DNA from: Tistrella bauzanensis
GTDB lineage: Bacteria > Pseudomonadota > Alphaproteobacteria > Tistrellales > Tistrellaceae
Assembly (NCBI RefSeq): GCF_014636235.1
Contig: NZ_BMDZ01000052.1
Span: forward strand, 1-40,609
Reading direction: 5' to 3'
DNA length: 40,609 bases
Shown here piece by piece: positions 31,268-39,824 of this stretch. Each line of letters opens with the position of its first letter. The stretch's first letter is position 1. Under the pieces are notes generated by a model that saw only the letters and a list, made by a program, of their open reading frames with translations, did not search any database and was not told where the DNA came from. The position numbers and the translations under genes are program-made.

Positions 31268-34108
31268 ATGTCGCTGATCCACGAGATCGATTACGGCACG
31301 CCCGCATCCCGTGCCGGAACCACGATCCGCCTGACCATCGACGGGCGCGAGATCGAGGTGCCTGAAGGTACGTCGATCATGCGCGCGGCAACCGAGGCCG
31401 GCGGCTCGATCCCCAAGCTGTGCGCGACCGACATGCTCGACGCCTTCGGGTCGTGCCGGCTGTGTCTGGTCGAGGTGGAGGGGCGCAACGGCACGCCGGC
31501 CTCCTGCACCACGCCGGTCGCCGACGGCATGGTGGTGCGCACCCAGACCCCGCGCCTGCAAAAGCTGCGCCGGGGGGTGATGGAGCTGTATATCTCGGAC
31601 CACCCGCTCGACTGCCTGACCTGTGCCGCCAATGGCGATTGCGAATTGCAGGACATGGCCGGCGCCGTGGGTCTGCGCGATGTCCGCTATGGCTATCAGG
31701 GCGACAATCATCTGGGGGCGGCCAAGGATACGTCGACGCCCTATTTCACCTATGACCCGTCGAAATGCATCGTCTGCTCACGCTGCGTCAGGGCCTGTGA
31801 GGAGGTGCAGGGCACCTTCGCGCTGACCATCGAGGATCGCGGCTTCGGCTCACGCGTCGCCGCCGGCATGGGGGAGACATTCTTCGACAGCGACTGCGTG
31901 TCGTGTGGCGCCTGCGTTCAGGCCTGCCCGACCGCGACCCTGATGGAAACCGCGGTGATCGAGAAGGGCCTGCCGGAACGCTCGGTCGTCACCACCTGCG
32001 CCTATTGCGGTGTCGGCTGCACCTTCAAGGCCGAGATGCGCGGCGAAGACCTGATCCGGATGGTGCCCTATAAGGACGGCAAGGCCAATCGCGGCCATTC
32101 CTGCGTCAAGGGCCGCTTCGCCTGGGGTTATGCCACCCATCGCGAACGGATTCTGAACCCGATGCTGCGCGAGCGGATCACCGACCCGTGGCGCGAAGTG
32201 AGCTGGGATGAGGCGATCGGCCATGTGGCGCGGGAGTTCCGCCGCATCCAGGGCAAATACGGCCGGGTGTCGGTGGGCGGCATCACCTCGTCGCGCTGCA
32301 CCAATGAAGAAACCTTTCTGGTGCAGAAGCTGGTGCGGGCCGGCTTCGGCAACAACAATGTCGATACCTGCGCCCGGGTGTGCCATTCGCCGACCGGCTA
32401 TGGCCTGAAGACCACTTTCGGCACCTCGGCCGGCACCCAGGATTTCGACTCGGTCGAAGACAGCGACGTCATCCTGGTGATCGGCGCCAACCCGACCGAC
32501 GGCCATCCGGTGTTCGGATCGCGGATGAAGAAGCGGCTGCGTCAGGGCGCGCAATTGATCGTGATCGATCCGCGCCGGATCGATCTGGTCCGCACGCCCC
32601 ATGTTCAGGCGGCCCATCACCTGCCGCTGCGCCCCGGCACCAATGTCGCGGTGCTGACGGCGCTGGCCCATGTCGTCGTCACCGAAGGTCTGGTCGACGA
32701 GGCTTTCGTGCGGGCACGCTGCGACCTCGACAGTTTCCAGGCCTGGGCGGATTTCGTGGCGGCGCCGCAGAACGCGCCCGAAGCGGTGGCCGATGCCACC
32801 GGCGTCGACCCGCTGGCGCTGCGCGCCGCCGCCCGGCTCTATGCCACCGGCGGCAATGCCGCGATCTATTACGGTCTGGGCGTCACCGAGCACAGCCAGG
32901 GCTCGACCACGGTGATGGCGATCGCCAATCTGGCGATGGCGACCGGCAATATCGGCCGCAAGGGCGTGGGGGTGAACCCGCTGCGCGGCCAGAACAATGT
33001 TCAGGGTGCCTGCGACATGGGCTCGTTCCCGCACGAGATGTCGGGGTATCGCCATGTCGCCGATGATGCAACCCGCGCGATGTTTGAAGAGTTGTGGGGA
33101 ACGACGCTGGACCGCGAACCGGGCCTGCGCATCCCCAACATGCTGGATGCGGCGGTATCGGGCAGTTTCAAGGGCCTGTACATTCAGGGCGAGGACATCC
33201 TGCAATCCGATCCGAACACGGCGCATGTCGCCGCCGGGCTTGCCGCCATGGAATGCGTGGTCGTCCAGGATCTGTTCCTGAACGAGACCGCGAACTATGC
33301 CCATGTCTTCCTGCCCGGATCGACCTTCCTTGAAAAGGACGGCACCTTCACCAATGCCGAACGGCGCATCCAGCGCGTGCGGCGGGTGATGACGCCGCGC
33401 GCGGGCAAGGCCGACTGGGAGATCACCCTGGATATCGCTCATGCCATGGGCTATGCCATGACATACAGCCATCCGTCGGAGATCATGGACGAGATCGCCC
33501 GGGTGACGCCGACCTTCACCGGCGTGTCCTATGACCGGCTGGAGCAGCTGGGCTCGATCCAGTGGCCGTGCAACGAGGCAGCGCCCGAGGGCACGCCGGT
33601 CATGCATATGCAGGGCTTCGTGCGTGGCCAGGGGCGGTTCATGATCACCGAATACGTGCCGACCGACGAGCGCACCGGCCCGCGCTTCCCGCTGCTGCTG
33701 ACCACCGGGCGCATCCTCAGCCAGTACAATGTCGGTGCCCAGACCCGGCGGACCGAGAACAGCCGCTGGCACGAGGAGGACGTGCTGGAGATCCACCCGC
33801 ACGACGCCGAGCAGCGCGGCGTGCGCGATGGCGATCTGGTGAAGCTGCAAAGCCGCGCCGGTGCGACGACGCTGAAGGCCACGATCACCGACCGGGTGGC
33901 GCCGGGGGTGGTGTATACGACCTTCCACCATCCGATGACCCAGGCCAATGTGGTGACGACCGACTATTCCGACTGGGCAACCAACTGTCCGGAATACAAG
34001 GTGACCGCCGTGCAGGTGTCGCCGTCCAACGGACCCACCGACTGGCAGACCCGCTATGACGATCATGGACGACAGAGCCGCCGCATCGCCGCCGATGCCG
34101 CCGAGTGA
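31268..34108 (+). CDS. fdsA: NAD-dependent formate dehydrogenase alpha (molybdenum catalytic) subunit
   Basis: A 946-residue molybdopterin (bis-MGD) subunit that oxidises formate to CO2. In order: an N-terminal [2Fe-2S] ferredoxin domain (FGSCRLCLVEVEG), the His/Cys NuoG-type cluster (DHPLDCLTCAANGDCELQDM), two [4Fe-4S] ferredoxin motifs (CIVCSRCVRACEEVQG; CVSCGACVQACPTAT), the molybdopterin-domain cluster (CAYCGVGCTFKAE), then the catalytic domain. Cys372-His373 in ARVCHSPTGYGL is the metal-binding Cys and the catalytic His, so a Cys- rather than selenocysteine-dependent enzyme. ATG 31268 has GAGGAG 9 bases upstream; TTG 31259 is an unlikely alternative. Cytosolic, no Tat signal. Confidence 0.96.
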   Translation: MSLIHEIDYGTPASRAGTTIRLTIDGREIEVPEGTSIMRAATEAGGSIPKLCATDMLDAFGSCRLCLVEVEGRNGTPASCTTPVADGMVVRTQTPRLQKLRRGVMELYISDHPLDCLTCAANGDCELQDMAGAVGLRDVRYGYQGDNHLGAAKDTSTPYFTYDPSKCIVCSRCVRACEEVQGTFALTIEDRGFGSRVAAGMGETFFDSDCVSCGACVQACPTATLMETAVIEKGLPERSVVTTCAYCGVGCTFKAEMRGEDLIRMVPYKDGKANRGHSCVKGRFAWGYATHRERILNPMLRERITDPWREVSWDEAIGHVAREFRRIQGKYGRVSVGGITSSRCTNEETFLVQKLVRAGFGNNNVDTCARVCHSPTGYGLKTTFGTSAGTQDFDSVEDSDVILVIGANPTDGHPVFGSRMKKRLRQGAQLIVIDPRRIDLVRTPHVQAAHHLPLRPGTNVAVLTALAHVVVTEGLVDEAFVRARCDLDSFQAWADFVAAPQNAPEAVADATGVDPLALRAAARLYATGGNAAIYYGLGVTEHSQGSTTVMAIANLAMATGNIGRKGVGVNPLRGQNNVQGACDMGSFPHEMSGYRHVADDATRAMFEELWGTTLDREPGLRIPNMLDAAVSGSFKGLYIQGEDILQSDPNTAHVAAGLAAMECVVVQDLFLNETANYAHVFLPGSTFLEKDGTFTNAERRIQRVRRVMTPRAGKADWEITLDIAHAMGYAMTYSHPSEIMDEIARVTPTFTGVSYDRLEQLGSIQWPCNEAAPEGTPVMHMQGFVRGQGRFMITEYVPTDERTGPRFPLLLTTGRILSQYNVGAQTRRTENSRWHEEDVLEIHPHDAEQRGVRDGDLVKLQSRAGATTLKATITDRVAPGVVYTTFHHPMTQANVVTTDYSDWATNCPEYKVTAVQVSPSNGPTDWQTRYDDHGRQSRRIAADAAE

Positions 34109-34931
34109 CGGCGATATCGGTCCATTGAGCGAGACCCGCCATCTGCGCTGGCGGGCGGGGCAGAGTGCGGCCGATGACCGGGTGATCCCCGAAGAGACCG
34201 CGATCGCCTTCACCTATAACGGCAGCACCCATGCGGTGATGATGGCGAGCCCCGCCGACCTTGAGGATCTGGCGGTGGGGTTCAGTCTGGGCGAGGCGAT
34301 CATCGACGAGGCCGGGCAGATCGAGGCGATCGACGCGGTAGCGGTGCCCGATGGCATCGACCTGCGGATCTGGCTGTCGGCCGAGCGCGCCGCCGGGTTG
34401 ATCGAGCGGCGGCGCCATGTCGCCGGCCCGACCGGCTGCGGGTTGTGCGGTATCGACAGCCTTGCGGCGGCGATGCGGCCGCCGCCGGCGGTGGGCCCGG
34501 GTATCGTGCTGACACCCGGCCAGGTGGCCGAGGCGCTCGACAGTCTGCCCCCGGCACAGCATTGGGGCCGGATCAGCCGCGCCATGCATGCGGCGGCATT
34601 CTGGCATCCGGCGCGCGGGCTGGTGCTGCTGCGCGAGGATGTCGGCCGGCACAATGCGCTGGACAAGCTGGCGGGCGGATTGGCACGGGCCGGTATCAAC
34701 GCGGCGGACGGCGTGCTGGTGATCACCAGCCGGGTGTCGATCGAGATGGTGCAGAAGGCGGCGCGGATCGGCGTATCGGTGATGATCGCGGTGTCGGCGC
34801 CGACCGCGCTGGCGGTGCGCATGGCCGAGGCGGCGGGGCTGACATTGATCGCGATTGCCCGCGCCGACGGTTTCGAGATCTTCACCCGGCCGGACAGGGT
34901 TCCGGCCGCAGAGCAAGGGATGGCGGGATGA
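34056..34931 (+). CDS. fdhD: Formate dehydrogenase accessory sulfurtransferase FdhD/FdsC
   Basis: A 291-residue chaperone that transfers sulfur to the molybdenum cofactor and helps insert it into the formate dehydrogenase. GPTGCGLCGIDSLAAAM carries the reactive Cys-x2-Cys motif; REDVGRHNALDKLAGGLARA, ITSRVSIEMVQKAARIGV and SAPTALAVRMAEAAGLTLI are FdhD signatures. As called it overlaps fdsA by 53 bases with no visible ribosome site; in-frame ATGs at 34065 and 34095 are alternatives, the last overlapping only 14 bases. It overlaps fdsD at the end (ATGA). Confidence 0.93.
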   Translation: MTIMDDRAAASPPMPPSDGDIGPLSETRHLRWRAGQSAADDRVIPEETAIAFTYNGSTHAVMMASPADLEDLAVGFSLGEAIIDEAGQIEAIDAVAVPDGIDLRIWLSAERAAGLIERRRHVAGPTGCGLCGIDSLAAAMRPPPAVGPGIVLTPGQVAEALDSLPPAQHWGRISRAMHAAAFWHPARGLVLLREDVGRHNALDKLAGGLARAGINAADGVLVITSRVSIEMVQKAARIGVSVMIAVSAPTALAVRMAEAAGLTLIAIARADGFEIFTRPDRVPAAEQGMAG

Positions 34932-35149
34932 CCCCTGAAAAACTGGTGTCCATGGCCAACCAGATCGGCCGCTTCTTCGCGTCGCAAGGTGCCGATCAGG
35001 CGGCGCATGGCACTGCCGATCACATCCGGCAGTTCTGGGATCCGCGGATGCGGGCGGGCATTCTGGACCATCTGGCGGCCGGTGGTGCCGGGCTCGACCC
35101 CCATGTCCGCCGGGCGATCGAGATGCTGCGGGATCAGCAGGCGGCCTGA
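34928..35149 (+). CDS. fdsD: Formate dehydrogenase delta subunit
   Basis: A 73-residue small subunit, completing the canonical fdsGBACD order. KLVSMANQIGRFFASQGADQ then HIRQFWDPRMRAGILDHL is the family signature. It is needed for assembly or activity in Rhodobacter and Cupriavidus enzymes. Start 34928 overlaps the fdhD stop; the longer frame from 34445 is antisense-type read-through of fdhD and rejected. Confidence 0.92.
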   Translation: MTPEKLVSMANQIGRFFASQGADQAAHGTADHIRQFWDPRMRAGILDHLAAGGAGLDPHVRRAIEMLRDQQAA

Positions 35150-35182
35150 CGCCGCCGCCCGCTGATCCGCAGGGTGATCGTC

Positions 35183-36448
35183 TCAGGCCGCTTTCGCTGC
35201 CGGCTGACGCACGGTGGCACCGATCAACCGGCTGCCAGCCAGCGCATAGGCCAGCACCAGCACCGCGAACAGGGCAGCGACGCCGGTCATCAGCGGCACG
35301 AAGCCATAAGCGGCCAGGAACCAGCCGCCCACCGCCAGAACCGCCGCATTGGTCAGCCCGTACCAGCGTTCCATGCGGCCGATCAGCCGGGCCCGTACCG
35401 CTGTCGCCATCGGCAGCTTGTTGAGATTGGTCATGGTCACCGGCCGGATGCCGCCGGTGGCAAGGCCAAGTGCCGTGATCGCTGCCAGACCGGCGATCAG
35501 GTTCTGCGACGCTGTGGCGAACAGCACCAGCGAGACCAGCCCGATTGCCGGCATCACCACGGCGATGGCACGGGTGCCGATCCGGTCCATCACCTTCACC
35601 GCATAGCGCGCGGACAGGAAGGCCGCCAGATTGAACAGGCTGAGCACCAGCCCGAACCAGTAGAGGTCGATCTTCAGGGTCAGGAAGAACAGCGCCGGCA
35701 GGAAGCCCACGAAGGTGGCGAGCGCGAAGGCGCGCATCAGGATGTAATAGATCATCCAGCCGGCCTCGCCCTGCACCCGGCCACCAGTGGCCGCGGGTTT
35801 GGCCGCCGCCGCGCCACCGCCTGTGGCCGGTGTGGCCGACACCAGCGGGGCGGGTGCCTTCACCAGCAGAATGGCCACGGCCGAGGCCAACGCCGCGACC
35901 AGGGCCGCCAGGAACGGCAGTTCGGCATCGAAGCGGTACAGAACGCTGCCGATCGCCCCAGCCACCAGCACCGCCAGGAAGATCAGCGATGCGGTGCGGC
36001 TTTCATGGCCGCGATAGGCCGCCATCTGGTCATCACGATGCAGGCTGCGCAGCAGGGCCGAGTCGGTGCCTTGCGCCAGGCTATAGCCGATGCCCCCCAG
36101 AACCTGCGCCGCCAGCAGCCACCAGAAGCCCTGATCGATCGCCAGCGGCTGCGTAAACGGGGTAAGCGCGGCGCCGTCGTCGGTGACCAGAACCGCGGTC
36201 GCGACAATCATGGCAAGGCCCAGCGCCTTCAGCACCTCGCCAATGGCGATGACGCCCTTCAGCGGCAGAAGCCGTCCCAGCGGAGCGGCAATACCGGCGG
36301 CCAGACAGATGGTGAGACCATAGGCCGCGAGCAGCAGTTCCAGCCGGAAGATGTCCAGCCCGTGCTCGTAGAAGAACACGAACAGGATTGGCAGGTGGAA
36401 ATACAGCCGCGACAGGATGCGATAGACATAGACCAGCGCGATGCTCAT
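35183..36448 (-). CDS. MFS transporter of unknown substrate
   Basis: A 421-residue inner-membrane protein with about 12 hydrophobic helices (for example FHLPILFVFFYEHGLD region first, LGGIGYSLAQGTDSALLRSL and ALGLATGGIRPVTMTNLNKL later). A low-complexity Ala/Gly loop near residue 215 separates the two halves. Its start is 10 bases from the end of the YrdC-like gene upstream on the same strand, so the pair is one unit. Subfamily not recognised; drug- or metabolite-efflux-type proteins have this shape. It converges on fdsD with only 33 bases between. Confidence 0.82.
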   Translation of the reverse strand: MSIALVYVYRILSRLYFHLPILFVFFYEHGLDIFRLELLLAAYGLTICLAAGIAAPLGRLLPLKGVIAIGEVLKALGLAMIVATAVLVTDDGAALTPFTQPLAIDQGFWWLLAAQVLGGIGYSLAQGTDSALLRSLHRDDQMAAYRGHESRTASLIFLAVLVAGAIGSVLYRFDAELPFLAALVAALASAVAILLVKAPAPLVSATPATGGGAAAAKPAATGGRVQGEAGWMIYYILMRAFALATFVGFLPALFFLTLKIDLYWFGLVLSLFNLAAFLSARYAVKVMDRIGTRAIAVVMPAIGLVSLVLFATASQNLIAGLAAITALGLATGGIRPVTMTNLNKLPMATAVRARLIGRMERWYGLTNAAVLAVGGWFLAAYGFVPLMTGVAALFAVLVLAYALAGSRLIGATVRQPAAKAA

Positions 36449-36458
36449 CGCCGCCCCC

Positions 36459-37181
36459 TCACGCGCCGACGGCGCGCGCGCGCACCTGTTCGACCCGCTC
36501 CATCAGCCGCGCCTTGTAGGCGTCGCTGTCGGGATCGAGATCGGGGAACACGGTCTGCACGCGGCCGACCGGATAGATGCCGCCGCGCACCAGATAGGGC
36601 CGGTCGAAGGTGAGGTCGATGATGGTGTTGGCCTTGACCGCGCTGTCGGATGTGGCGCCGGCGGTGTCGCGGCCATAGTCGATGATCAGGTCGACACCGG
36701 TGCCGATATCGGCCACGGCCTTGTCCAGATCCACGAAAATGTCGCCCTGGCCCGAGATGTTCGCCGAGGTGGCACCCACCGGCCGGCCGGCGGCACGGAT
36801 GATGTCTTCAAGCGGCGAGGCGCCCTGGCAGGCGACGCCCAGCGTGTCATAGCCCATGGTGAAGCCGGCCGGCAGGTCACAGGCTTTCCAGAAGATCGCG
36901 GTCAGCTCTCCCGGCCACAACCGGGTCAGGGCATCCGGCTCGACCCAGGCGGGCACCGTCACATAGTCGGCGGTGGTCGCCGGATCGGCGATGGAGAGTG
37001 TCAGGGGCCCGAATTTGGTGCGCTTCTTCACCTCGAACACCCGGCTGATCGCGTCGGCGTTGAACGCGTCGCAGATCAGATTGTACTGGGTGCGCGTCGG
37101 CGTGATCACCAGTCCGCCGGCGCGGATGACCTCTGCCGCCTCGTCGATCGCGCCGGCGCTCATCTTCACGATATTGACCAT
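36459..37181 (-). CDS. YrdC/Sua5-domain protein, divergent threonylcarbamoyl-AMP synthase relative
   Basis: A 240-residue single YrdC-fold protein. VITPTRTQYNLICDAFNADA then ISRVFEVKKRTKFGPLTLSI aligns with the YrdC PT-x-T-x-Y-G-L region and K-x-R motif, and GATSANISGQGD with the S-x-N motif; so the nucleotide site looks kept, but YGL is YNL and much is divergent. True TsaC/Sua5 makes threonylcarbamoyl-AMP for tRNA t6A. This gene is coupled to an MFS transporter, so a dedicated role (carbamoyl-adenylate chemistry in a small-molecule pathway) is possible; the essential tRNA enzyme may be elsewhere. Confidence 0.75.
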   Translation of the reverse strand: MVNIVKMSAGAIDEAAEVIRAGGLVITPTRTQYNLICDAFNADAISRVFEVKKRTKFGPLTLSIADPATTADYVTVPAWVEPDALTRLWPGELTAIFWKACDLPAGFTMGYDTLGVACQGASPLEDIIRAAGRPVGATSANISGQGDIFVDLDKAVADIGTGVDLIIDYGRDTAGATSDSAVKANTIIDLTFDRPYLVRGGIYPVGRVQTVFPDLDPDSDAYKARLMERVEQVRARAVGA

Positions 37182-37456
37182 GGAGCCTGCCCTTATGCCC
37201 GCTGATGCCCTTTGATCCTGGCCGCTCGCCGCTGGCCATGGTCTGCGCCACGGTCCGGACTGTTCCGTATCATGAGATATTGTGAGGAACTTTAGCGGGA
37301 TATGATCGGCCAGTGATCAATTACAGCGTCAAATTAGCAGGGAACGCCCCGGCGCGAAAGTGGATCAGCAACCCTGGATGGATGAAAGAGGTATAATCAC
37401 CTCCCGACAGGCGATTTTCAAAGGCCGCGACAGATCGGGATCGTGGCGTGGCGTCG
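37182..37456. other. Intergenic region before the YrdC-like gene
   Basis: 275 bases with no supported gene. On - TTGACG (about 37330) and AT-rich TATC/ATAT segments at about 37265-37310 suggest a promoter for the YrdC-MFS pair, but no confident -35/-10 pair could be set. Confidence 0.35.
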
Positions 37457-38050
37457 TCAGGACTGGGGTGTCGCACCGATGCTGAAGGCGGCGAACAATT
37501 CGCGCGCCATGGCCCGGTCGACGGGCTGGCCGGAATCGCGCGCCAGCGACAGATAGGCGCGCAGGATCGGCGCCATCGACGGGCCATACGCCTCTCGCTC
37601 GGCCAGGAACAGGGGCCGCAGCAGCAGCAGCGCGCGCTGCACCTCATCGAAGGCGACCCGCAGCCGGCCGGCCTGACGGTGGGCTTCGGCGATGGCGGTC
37701 AGCACGCGAGCCATGGCGGGCAGCAGCACCCGGTTGTGGCGCGCCGCCTGTTGCGACAGACGCTTGAACACATCGCGTGCGGCATCGATATCGCCCGCGG
37801 CAGCGTCGGCCACCGCCAGCGGTTCACCGATCGCAGCCGCGGCCTGCGACAGCCGATGAGCGGCGGCGGCGGTGTCTTCGTTCGAGGCGATGCGTTGCAC
37901 CAGCAGAAAGAAGATCTGGCGCGCGCCGTTGCGGTCGCCGGCATCAACCGCCCTGCGGGCGTGATGCTCCGCATGGGCGGCGGCCTGTTCGGCATCGCCG
38001 CCCGAGATCAGCGCCCGTGCGGCTTGATCGATGGTCGAACCCTCGGTCAT
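37457..38050 (-). CDS. Hypothetical helical (TPR-like) protein
   Basis: A 197-residue Ala-rich, all-helical protein. Repeats such as AEHHARRAVDAGDRNGARQI and AAGDIDAARDVFKRLSQQAA suggest degenerate TPR helices; LDEV-type helix AFDEVQRALLLLRPLFLAER follows. No catalytic motif, signal peptide or membrane segment. Start 38050 has AGG about 10 bases upstream and begins the well-behaved part; a longer frame to 38716 runs through the neighbouring small gene's antisense and is rejected. Family not recognised. Confidence 0.55.
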   Translation of the reverse strand: MTEGSTIDQAARALISGGDAEQAAAHAEHHARRAVDAGDRNGARQIFFLLVQRIASNEDTAAAAHRLSQAAAAIGEPLAVADAAAGDIDAARDVFKRLSQQAARHNRVLLPAMARVLTAIAEAHRQAGRLRVAFDEVQRALLLLRPLFLAEREAYGPSMAPILRAYLSLARDSGQPVDRAMARELFAAFSIGATPQS

Positions 38051-38184
38051 GTCGTAGAAGCCTGAATGAATGCGCGGCCCGGCAAAGCGAGCAGGCCGGG
38101 CCGGTGTCCGGGGGCGTCCGGTGACCTTAGTTATGGTCGCATGGTCGTCGGGAAACAAGGCTGGACGTCGTGCCTCCGGCCAGA

Positions 38185-38403
38185 TCAGGGGCGCCGCCGG
38201 CGGTCGTCGGGGGAAACCGGCTGGTCGCCGCGCCGGCGGCGGATCAGCCCATGGGTCGCCATGGCGCCGATCCAGGCGGCCAGCGGCACCAGAAAGAAGC
38301 CGTTGAACAGCGGATGCGCGGGATCGGCCCCTGTCACTGCCGTGACAAAGGTCATCCAGACCAGGGTGAAAACAATCAGGGCTCGGCGCCAGCTGTTGGG
38401 CAT
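38185..38403 (-). CDS. Small two-helix membrane protein
   Basis: A 72-residue hypothetical with two hydrophobic segments: ALIVFTLVWMTFVTAV (about residues 8-23) and LFNGFFLVPLAAWIGAMATH (about 32-51), then an Arg-rich cytosolic tail. The MPNSWRR start is positively charged, as expected for an inner-membrane protein. It sits alone between unrelated genes. Coding is supported by hydrophobicity pattern only. Confidence 0.55.
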   Translation of the reverse strand: MPNSWRRALIVFTLVWMTFVTAVTGADPAHPLFNGFFLVPLAAWIGAMATHGLIRRRRGDQPVSPDDRRRRP

Positions 38404-38564
38404 GACCAGACCATGCCCCGGACCGGCCCCGGGCGCAACAGATTGCCGCCGCCGGCCGAGATCCAGCGCCGGTCGTGGCCCGATAGGGGCGATGGCGGGC
38501 CACAGTTGACCCAGGCCGCCATTGCGGAAGGGGGGCTCGGGCCGCTATCGTTGTACGTCGGGAC

Positions 38565-39179
38565 ATGAACGGAGACAGCGGAGACGCGCGCCCCATGAGC
38601 CATGCCCCCTTGAACCAGACTCCCTTGAACCATGGGCTCTTGAACCATGGCCCCGCGAGCGACGCTCGCCCGGGGCCGGCGGTATCGACGCTGGCTGCGG
38701 ATGCGGACCGCATCATTGCGCAACTGGGGCTTCAGCCTCATCCGGAAGGCGGCTGGTTCGCCGAGGTCTATCGCAGCCCCGCGGCTGCCGGCGAACGCGG
38801 CGCCCTGACCACCATCTATTTTCTGCTGAAGGCCGGCGAGCGTTCGCACTGGCACCGCGTCGATGCCTGCGAGGTATGGCACCATTATGCCGGCGCCGCC
38901 CTGGCGCTGGATCTGGCCGCCGATGACGACAGCGTGCCTGAACGCCACCTGCTGGGCCTGGATGCCGGCGGGGTGGAGGGCGCCCGGCCGGTGCAGGTCG
39001 TGCCGGCGGGTTGGTGGCAGGCGGCGTGCAGCCTGGGCGCGTGGACGCTCGTCGGCTGCACGGTGGCACCGGCCTTTCTGTTCGAGGGCTTTGAACTGGC
39101 GCCGCCCGGCTGGGCGCCGGGACGCCCGCGGCCGGACGGAGGAGCCGGCCCGTCCACGGGCGGCGACGGGGCATCATGA
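38565..39179 (+). CDS. DUF985-type cupin protein
   Basis: A 204-residue protein with a DUF985 cupin domain: PHPEGGWFAEVYRSP, TTIYFLLKAGERSHWHR then VDACEVWHHYAGAALAL, and a C-terminal beta region VVPAGWWQAACSLG. His residues in the middle could bind a metal. The first about 45 residues are unconserved and contain three LN-rich repeats from a 15-bp tandem duplication. Start 38565 or ATG 38595; neither has a strong ribosome site. Its stop overlaps the next start (ATGA). Function unknown. Confidence 0.75.
   Translation: MNGDSGDARPMSHAPLNQTPLNHGLLNHGPASDARPGPAVSTLAADADRIIAQLGLQPHPEGGWFAEVYRSPAAAGERGALTTIYFLLKAGERSHWHRVDACEVWHHYAGAALALDLAADDDSVPERHLLGLDAGGVEGARPVQVVPAGWWQAACSLGAWTLVGCTVAPAFLFEGFELAPPGWAPGRPRPDGGAGPSTGGDGAS
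38607..38651 (+). repeat. Three tandem 15-bp repeats in the cupin N-terminus
   Basis: CCCTTGAACCAGACT, CCCTTGAACCATGGG and CTCTTGAACCATGGC: three in-frame units with a few differences, encoding PLNQT-PLNHG-LLNHG in the unconserved N-terminal tail. Confidence 0.85.
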
Positions 39180-39766
39180 GCGCTGACCGCGATGCCCGCT
39201 GGCGTCAGGCCGCGGCATTGACCGTGCTGGATCTGGCGTCGGGTGATCATCTGCTTGGCGAGCGGCGGGCCCGGCGGATGCTGAAACTGGCGGCGCGGCA
39301 GGGGAAACGGGCCGCCGGTCCGCGCCGGTCGGCGGCCTTGGCCGGCCTGTCGGTGCTGTTATGGCGGCCACCGCATCTGGTGGTGCTGGACGCCATGGCC
39401 TGGCTCGACCTGATCGCGCCGTTTCAGAACGACATCGCCGGCGACCGGCGGCTCGACGAGGCGATGACGCTGGCCGGTGTCGCGCTGACCATGGCGGCGG
39501 GAAGCGGTGCTGCCGCCACCCGGCGATGGGCCGGCATCGCCGGCCCGGATATGTGTGCCCGCGTGCGGGCCATGACCACGGAGCCGCCGGCGTCCCGCGC
39601 GGCTGCCCCGGATGCCGGGGGTCCGGCACCGACGACCGGTGCTGCTCTCGACCCGTTGCCTGTTGCGGCATCGGTGCAACCACGCATACCCTTTTCGCTG
39701 TCGCCTGCTTCGGCTTCCTGTAGGTTCGGACCCGGCAGGACATGGCGTTCGCGAACCACACGGTAA
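39176..39766 (+). CDS. Hypothetical protein
   Basis: A 196-residue protein coupled to the cupin gene (ATGA overlap). The first about 125 residues are Ala/Arg-rich and helical (AALTVLDLASGDHLLGERRA then LDAMAWLDLIAPFQNDIAGD); the C-terminal 60 are low-complexity and Pro/Ser-rich and may not be conserved. No recognised domain or targeting signal. The 3' end runs into the TetR gene's control region. Confidence 0.5.
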   Translation: MSADRDARWRQAAALTVLDLASGDHLLGERRARRMLKLAARQGKRAAGPRRSAALAGLSVLLWRPPHLVVLDAMAWLDLIAPFQNDIAGDRRLDEAMTLAGVALTMAAGSGAAATRRWAGIAGPDMCARVRAMTTEPPASRAAAPDAGGPAPTTGAALDPLPVAASVQPRIPFSLSPASASCRFGPGRTWRSRTTR

Positions 39767-39772
39767 GTGTGG
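39756..39772. promoter_or_regulatory. Palindrome upstream of the TetR gene
   Basis: CCACAC and GTGTGG around GGTAA form a perfect 6-bp dyad, 52 bases before the TetR ATG. A second small dyad ACCGG-TTTT-CCGGT lies at 39783-39796. Either may be an autoregulatory operator; inference only. Confidence 0.35.
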
Positions 39773-39824
39773 AGGGAAATAGCACCGGTTTTCCGGTCAT
39801 GAGACATGCGGAAGGGGCGCGCAG

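Noticed and set aside
29521-31269. Minus-strand frame of 582 codons opposite fdsB
   Set aside because: Shadow of a well-identified gene; composition and lack of motifs argue against coding.
31850-34213. Minus-strand frame of 787 codons opposite fdsA
   Set aside because: Pure GC-skew shadow: it mirrors the real gene, is His/Arg/Gly-rich, and shows no domain.
35174-36613. Plus-strand frame opposite the MFS gene
   Set aside because: Gln/His/Arg-rich shadow of a hydrophobic membrane protein.
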